Of a stretch of DNA of 6,430 bases, positions 5,804 to 6,430 are shown one piece after another. A program made the translations under genes and the position numbers. Under the pieces are notes generated by a model. That model was given only the letters and a program-made list of their open reading frames with translations, was not told where the DNA came from and made no database searches. This DNA is from Finegoldia magna. GTDB taxonomy: Bacteria > Bacillota > Clostridia > Tissierellales > Peptoniphilaceae. The stretch covers positions 1 to 6,430 of the forward strand of contig NZ_JAGYZD010000086.1 in NCBI RefSeq assembly GCF_018371055.1. The letters run 5' to 3'. The first letter of the stretch is position 1. Each line of letters begins with the position of its first letter.

Positions 5804-6364
5804 TTATGCGTTGTTTTTTATTGTTTGATCGATTTTTTCTATTATTTCATCTACATTACTGTCATTGTAGCCGTAATATTTCGTCTCGATATTTTTATTT
5901 TCAAATAATTTCTCCAATTCTTCCATGAAAACGCCCTTGTCATCTGTCATTTCGACGGAATTTACACAATGAGCAATGTCTTTTATTCCAGAGATTTCTC
6001 CTTTGAATTCTTCTGATTTGCAAGTAAGTCCAATTCCACAACTTGGAGAGCCATCAATTCCTATAACTCCCAAAAAATTTACGCCGTCTTTGATGTAATC
6101 GGAGATTTCGTCGACAATTGGATTTAACAATTCACGGCTTGTGTTTCTGTAGAAATTATTGTCGAATTGTTCATACACGCTTCCCCAGCGATTGGGCCCG
6201 TACATTCTGTTTTCTGGACAAGGAAGTTGGAAAATTCCCACGTTCATTTTCATTAAATTTTTGATCAAACTCAAATTATCTTTTCTGCCAGCATCGTTTT
6301 TGACAACCGCAAGTTCATTCAATAAACAATGTGACACCAAAATTATATTCTTATATTCTTGCAT
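5804..6364 (-). CDS. TudS-related (DUF523-like, CD3072-type) putative desulfidase
   Basis: A 186-residue cytoplasmic protein counted from the ATG at 6364. Motifs are ILVSHCLLN near the N-terminus (C13), FQLPCPE (C49) and GIDGSPSCGIG (C109). Three cysteines in these positions match the DUF523/TudS family, in which they bind a [4Fe-4S] cluster that removes sulfur from thiolated substrates such as 2-thiouracil. The SHCLLN start and the NRMYGPNRWG block suggest the CD3072-type branch rather than classical DUF523 (SACLLG). Substrate and activity are inferred. A GTG at 6370 could also start the frame, but AGAGGTG (6367-6373) works better as the Shine-Dalgarno sequence for the ATG, so I chose the ATG. 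The gene is transcribed alone, convergent to the plus-strand operon and sharing its terminator. Further cysteines at 115 and 133 may be incidental. Confidence 0.8.
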   Translation of the reverse strand: MQEYKNIILVSHCLLNELAVVKNDAGRKDNLSLIKNLMKMNVGIFQLPCPENRMYGPNRWGSVYEQFDNNFYRNTSRELLNPIVDEISDYIKDGVNFLGVIGIDGSPSCGIGLTCKSEEFKGEISGIKDIAHCVNSVEMTDDKGVFMEELEKLFENKNIETKYYGYNDSNVDEIIEKIDQTIKNNA

Positions 6365-6382
6365 ACGCACCTCTGTAAAATA

Positions 6383-6410
6383 ATTATAGCATATTTTTCA
6401 AACACTACAA
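6383..6410 (-). promoter_or_regulatory. Promoter of the TudS-related gene
   Basis: On the minus strand: TTGTAG (6410-6405), 16-base spacer, TATAAT (6388-6383) with TGC just before it, giving an extended -10. It lies about 19 bases upstream of the ATG at 6364. It overlaps a promoter on the other strand. Confidence 0.7.
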
Positions 6411-6423
6411 TGTATGGTATAAT
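6395..6423 (+). promoter_or_regulatory. Divergent promoter for a gene beyond the right edge
   Basis: On the plus strand: weak -35 TTTTCA (6395-6400), 17-base spacer, TATAAT (6418-6423) preceded by TGG (6415-6417). No start codon for it is visible before the window ends at 6430. It overlaps the minus-strand promoter, so polymerase binding at the two may compete. Confidence 0.5.
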
Positions 6424-6430
6424 TAATACA

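Noticed and set aside
6159..6383. Plus-strand open frame opposite the start of the desulfidase gene
   Set aside because: It is antisense to a protein with clear cysteine motifs, lacks an RBS and promoter, and runs through the minus-strand promoter region.

Overview
The window looks like chromosomal DNA from an AT-rich, low-GC Gram-positive anaerobe (Firmicutes). The evidence is the strong GAA/AAA/ATT codon bias, the purine-rich Shine-Dalgarno sequences before nearly every gene, a strictly anaerobic glycyl-radical enzyme (pyruvate formate-lyase), and short TGG-TATAAT type extended -10 promoters. The protein content would fit a Peptoniphilaceae-like anaerobic coccus such as Finegoldia, but that placement is an inference and was not checked by any search. 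No mobile element, CRISPR array, tRNA or rRNA is visible. There is no gene-free stretch longer than about 110 bases.

Layout. Bases 1-620 are the 3' end of pflB, including its glycyl-radical site. A compact terminator (633-657) follows. Next (675-2180) is the most unusual gene here: one 501-residue frame joining a complete PFL activating enzyme (radical SAM, CxxxCxxC) to a complete Crp/Fnr-family transcription regulator. The join carries a good internal Shine-Dalgarno sequence and an ATG exactly where the regulator half begins, so a separate regulator may also be made. Then come a small single-span membrane protein with its own promoter (2254-2670), a leader with a strong terminator hairpin (2721-2760), and an NHA/CPA2-type cation:proton antiporter (2780-3949).

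A TGG-TATAAT promoter starts what looks like a three-gene operon: a short membrane-anchored or secreted penicillin-binding D,D-carboxypeptidase (4026-4895), a thiamine-binding (MTH1187/UPF0045-type) protein (4915-5217), and a multi-span membrane protein whose start overlaps the preceding stop by one base (5217-5747). A bidirectional terminator (5768-5803) separates it from a convergent minus-strand gene (5804-6364) for a DUF523/TudS-related putative iron-sulfur desulfidase. That gene's promoter overlaps a divergent plus-strand promoter at the right edge, which probably serves a gene outside the window.

How the genes work together. PflB cleaves pyruvate with CoA to acetyl-CoA and formate under anoxia. 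The PflA half of the fusion installs the glycyl radical on PflB. The attached DNA-binding half suggests a direct physical link between activase state (Fe-S cluster, SAM or PFL occupancy) and transcription of fermentation genes. The antiporter, carboxypeptidase, thiamine-binding and desulfidase genes look like ordinary housekeeping or accessory functions with no obvious tie to PFL.
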